Shown here: positions 60,584 to 64,000 of the stretch, piece after piece
How positions within the stretch are numbered: position 1 is the first letter of the stretch
How the letters are laid out: each line of letters opens with the position of its first letter
NCBI GenBank assembly: GCA_037576195.1
Contig: CM075103.1
Coordinates: 37,709,250 to 37,773,249 of the forward strand
Direction: 5' to 3'
DNA length: 64,000 nucleotides
Origin: Phytoseiulus persimilis
Taxonomy: Eukaryota > Arthropoda > Arachnida > Mesostigmata > Phytoseiidae
Notes under the pieces: model-generated
Seen by the model: only the letters and a program-made list of their open reading frames with translations
What the model was told of the DNA's origin: nothing
Databases searched by the model: none
Program-made: the position numbers and the translations under genes

Positions 60584-61632
60584 TAGGCTTTGCAACGGGT
60601 ATTTAACCGCGGTTAATAACCGCAATTTTCCGAAACGTATGATTTTTCGAGAAAGCGTCAAGTCTGATGAGCGTTCTCTGGCTGGGGATCTGGAATTAGT
60701 TGCTGAGAATCGAAGAGAAATGAATTGCTCCTGGCACTGTGACATCCTGTTTGATGACCACCGTTAAGCGAACTTCGTACACGCTTCCGGAAGCCGGACC
60801 CGGCTAGCAATTATACCTGGAACCTGGACAAGTCACACATCAGAAGCAGCCTCCCCATGTCCCCATGAGCAAGCCGTTCAAGGCATCGATAAGCCATCAT
60901 TGGAGGCGGAAGGCTCAATCTTCCAAAGCTTTACGCATCTGGTAGGCTCAGGGAACAGGGCACAGCGAAAGCAGCTATGGTGTGGGTTGCACCCCCGTTG
61001 GATGGCACCGATGAAAGAATTCTGATGAAGTCCTAACAGAAAACGGCTATCTCTCGGGACTGGTCGGAACGGAGGACATACGCCCTTTTCAAATACGATA
61101 AAGGTGATATCGAAGCGGGGAGCAGTGGTTTGGAGTCAGACAAAAATTGGAAGCACCTCAAAAGACGACCTCGAGGATTTCCAATAGAGAATAGACTCGA
61201 GGATCAGGAGTTCCGTGAGTCATCTCAACCCAACAAGGAAGCATGCCACTGGGCACTCTTTGCTCGTCAAACCGTGCAGAAATCGGCGCGAATTCCACAT
61301 TTCAGAATTTGCAACACTCCCTCAGCGGATTGTGAGGAGTTGAGCCCGACATTGCTGACCACATTCATCGGACGGAAAGCTCTACAATACAAGATGATCT
61401 CTTTTTCAACAGGATAATTTGTCAGAGATTTCGTGACTGGAAACGTTCAACCAATGTTCCTGGCCCCATCTGATCAAGGTCGAGTTGTAACAGGCGAGTC
61501 TTTATGAGATGTGTTTTGAGATCGCGTTGTATCCGTTGATAATGGAACCTTCTCTCTGATAGAAGAGGGGAAGCTTCTTGGAAATCTTCCAGGTTATCGG
61601 TTAACCGTAACTGGGGTTATTTGCAAAGCCTA
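60584..61632. mobile_element. Non-autonomous hAT-type element inside the BEL relic
   Basis: The 1,049-bp element begins TAGGCTTTGCAA and ends TTGCAAAGCCTA, a perfect 12-bp inverted repeat. Inside, CGGTTAATAACCG and GGTTAACCG-like sequence appears at both ends. It is flanked by a perfect 8-bp duplication GTCAGAAC (60576-60583 and 61633-61640), typical of hAT insertion. The frames inside (for example 61130-61417 plus) show no transposase motifs. It separates the two halves of the BEL/Pao relic, so it is younger than that element. Confidence 0.9.
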
Positions 61633-61640
61633 GTCAGAAC

Positions 61641-63015
61641 GAATGAAGACGTCGTTTGATCTCATTCGACATACTTGTTACATGTCAACAGTCGTTGCCC
61701 CTTCGGCACCCAGCGACACCCTCGACAACCCGCGCCACTCTTGACACGCTTGACACCCTCGACGCCCTGGTCTGTGGCGGGACACAGTTTGACGACTTCC
61801 GCAACATTGGGTGAATCTGCCGGATCAACTTGTTCCTGACGAAAACGTAATACTTGAGCGGACTTCAACTACGGATGCGATGATACACATTCATGGAATC
61901 CGTCCAATAGAATGAGTCGCACTCCAACTTCAGGAACATTCTTACTTTGGATGCCAAGCTAGCTGCACACACGGCTCCGATGGGCTGTTCCCTAGGAATC
62001 GTCAGGTTCTTTGAGGTCTTCAAATGAGTACGCCTGGCTTCTGACGCTACAAATGAGACGCCAACTTCGCCAGAATGTGGATTCCGAGATTTAAGATGAA
62101 CTACTGCAGCGTACGCGGCCTCACTTGCGTCGCAAGGTGTGTGCAGTTCCTGCTTAGGAGCCGTGTGAGCTCCAGTGTAACACCTCGGAATTCGGAAATC
62201 GTCTTTGGAATTAAACTGCTCGTACCATTCGCTCAAATCCTCCAGGATGTCCCCCTGAAGCTCCTCATCGAGACCAACTCTTTGGATGTGCGAATGTTTA
62301 ATCAACACTTTATGCTGCATCACGAACGAAGATAGGAACCCCTTCGGATAGTGAAGCCGAGCCGCTGCACCCAAAATTGTGCGTTCTGTGGGCTTAGCGA
62401 GGGCTACGATTCTCTGAGATTTTTGTAGTCGAACGTTGGAATATCCTGCTTGTTGTACCACACGACGCCGAGGACCTTTTCCGGAGACTGGCAGTTCTTT
62501 TGGTATCCGCGTCGTCTTTCCTCTGCCTCGAATAGTGAATTCGCTCCCGTGATCAGATTATTCGTACACAGATCCTCGGATGGAACTTTGAAAGCTCACG
62601 GATGCGGAGAAGCAAAGGCGGAGTGCATTCGAATCACAGCGAAAACGTTGAATCGAGTACCTTACGCACGAAAGCGATTCCTGTTCATCCGGTGCATCCT
62701 CAGCTCCACAGGGTTTTCATCCCGTGACCAGAGGAAACATTGGAAGTTCCTCATTCTCGCTCTCAACCCTTTGTCATTTATGCTTTAGTTATGTCGCCGC
62801 CAGAGCAACCGCATGGATACGGAATCTGGCGTTTCGAATGGAGCCGGCTGGCTCGCCGCCGGTCTGGTGACGGACGACGGTATTGAATAGCGTTCTTCTC
62901 GGGAAGTCCAGTCTTTGTTTTCCCGACGCCGATGCTCATCCCTCGAGGAAGAGCGCCTGATGCGATCAAGGCTGCAACGGATCAGGGGCTCACCTGCAGC
63001 CGTTGTTTCCGTCAT
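61641..63015 (-). pseudogene. BEL/Pao pol relic: reverse transcriptase and RNase H
   Basis: From about 63015 down the minus strand the reverse transcriptase palm is readable in shifted frames: GGDITKA (first catalytic Asp) and CFLWSRDENPVELRMHRM, then EKVLGVVWYNKQD. The frame 62461-61865 is open for 198 codons and gives KPTERTILGAAARLHYPKGF, FLSSFVMQHKVLI, then the RNase H: ELHTPCDASEAAYAAVVHLK, SEARRTHLKTSKNLTIPRE and FYWTDSMNVYHRIRS. These are the standard BEL/Pao blocks in the standard order. The protease and gag parts further up (to 63.8 kb) could not be identified with confidence. Together with 58494-60249 this is one element, about 4.5 kb of pol including insertions. Confidence 0.9.
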
Positions 63016-64000
63016 TCGCGGGAGCGAAACTCATGCTTCACTCATCCTTCCGAATGGTGCATGTCCATCCGAGAGTGCCCTTGATTAGGGAACGCACAGG
63101 AATTTCGTGGCTGCTGACAAGCTTGACTCGCAACGCTTGCAGATCGGATTCGTCTTCCGCCAAGTTCCTGCTGGAAGAACCTATCCGAGAGATTCAAGCG
63201 ATAGACTCAGTTACATCCGAGATCTGATCATCACCCTCGGCTGAGATGTTCGTGCTCATCGGCTGACGTCACTGGCACTTCAGTGCCGACAGCCATTACG
63301 GAACTGCTAGCCGATTCGACTCGCGGCTCCAAGAGAGTGAAATATCTAGCTCGCTCCTGGGCAGCCGCACAGAAATCCTCGTCCTCCGGAATATTTCGAG
63401 TTTCGCTTGCAACGGATTTCCATGTCCTTCAGCTTCGTTCACCAGCTCACAGTTGTGGGAGCCTATCGAGACCGTGGTCGAGCTCTGCGAGTGCGGCTTA
63501 CTTCTAATGGTTCCGTTGACCACCCCGCAATTGGTTGCTAATAAGCTTATCCTAATCTGACACTTGGATCCGAGATAAATTGTCATTGTTAGCATTGAGG
63601 GAGATCCTCTCCCGGTCTCACATCGAGCGAGACAATTTTCTTTGCTAGAGAGGTCTATTCTATGTGTGCGAGAGAGAATCGGCCGTCGCGTGAGCCGGTG
63701 TTCGAGGCGGACTAATCCTCGATCTTTCCGAAAGACACCTCGGTCCTCCCGAAGAAAAAAGTTGGACTCAGTGTTCCGTAAGTGCAAAGTGGCCGTCCCC
63801 CGCACTCGCCGTTATGGCTCTGTAATCTACTTGAAGAGTGAAACGAACAGCCTCCGGGATTAAATGGCTCACGTAATGGAACGGATCCTTGCTCCCCGAG
63901 CGGGATTCTCTCGTTTCAGCCGAGGCGACTACTGCTGACTCTCCGGCCGAGCGTATCGGCTACGAGAATCGTGGGCTGAAACTGAGCCAGCCCCGGTGAC
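63016..64000. other. Possible upstream part of the BEL/Pao relic, not identified
   Basis: A 169-codon minus frame (63296-63805) lies where gag or protease of the BEL element would be expected. I could not read a zinc knuckle (CxxC..H..C) or an aspartic protease DTGS in it. No LTR was recognised at either side of the relic. The window ends before any clear left boundary. Confidence 0.35.

Noticed and set aside
63296-63805. BEL gag or protease
   Set aside because: Position is suggestive, but neither zinc knuckle nor DTGS could be read, so it is described only as a possible upstream part.
23754-64000. CRISPR-like interpretation of the regular 30-bp and 45-bp repeats
   Set aside because: The units are directly adjacent with no unique spacers, there are no cas genes, and the context is eukaryotic.

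Overview
The window looks like animal nuclear DNA, most probably from an arthropod. It is not bacterial or viral: there are no operons or ribosome-binding-site-led gene runs, coding signal is scattered, one transposase carries a GT-AG intron, and the mobile elements (Tc1, Tigger/pogo, Merlin, hAT, BEL/Pao, non-LTR retrotransposons, a tRNA-derived SINE) are a typical invertebrate mix. The C-terminal tail of one LINE resembles LINE tails I associate with ticks and mites, so a mite or other chelicerate is my best guess, at low confidence. No host protein-coding gene could be recognised, and there is no convincing tRNA or rRNA gene.

Layout. From 1 to about 23.7 kb I see no recognisable transposon and no recognisable gene, only unassigned open frames; the densest cluster is on the minus strand at 2.1-3.2 kb. 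From 23.7 kb onward the window becomes a transposon graveyard: a 368-bp hAT-type MITE made largely of GATTCGAATC-like palindromes (23.75-24.12 kb); an almost complete 1.6-kb Tc1 element with about 210-bp inverted repeats and a 78-nt intron in its broken transposase (24.76-26.39 kb); two oppositely oriented fragments of one unusual retroelement family (27.04-27.66 kb reverse transcriptase, 30.32-31.06 kb C-terminal zinc/nuclease-like part); a LINE C-terminus (38.75-39.58 kb); an 837-bp foldback element (39.88-40.72 kb); a SINE with a perfect 15-bp target duplication (40.86-41.13 kb); and a jockey/CR1-like reverse transcriptase relic (42.18-43.48 kb).

The last 14 kb is the most layered part. 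It holds a second SINE (50.44-50.71 kb), a 30-bp AT-rich tandem repeat (51.89-52.27 kb), a 45-bp minisatellite of nearly 16 units (53.34-54.04 kb), a Merlin transposase relic (54.35-54.83 kb), a Tigger relic split by a 964-bp hAT insertion (55.02-57.22 kb), and a BEL/Pao pol relic on the minus strand (63.0-58.5 kb). The BEL relic is itself split by a composite of truncated SINE, minisatellite fragment and 1,049-bp hAT element with a perfect 8-bp target duplication. The recognised coding elements carry stops, frameshifts, deletions or insertions, so none appears able to move by itself.

The strongest observations are structural: elements with defined termini and target duplications, their nesting order, the intron in the Tc1 transposase, and the recurrence of one 45-bp sequence family at three loci in different orientations. 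No database search was possible, so family names rest on motif recognition by eye.
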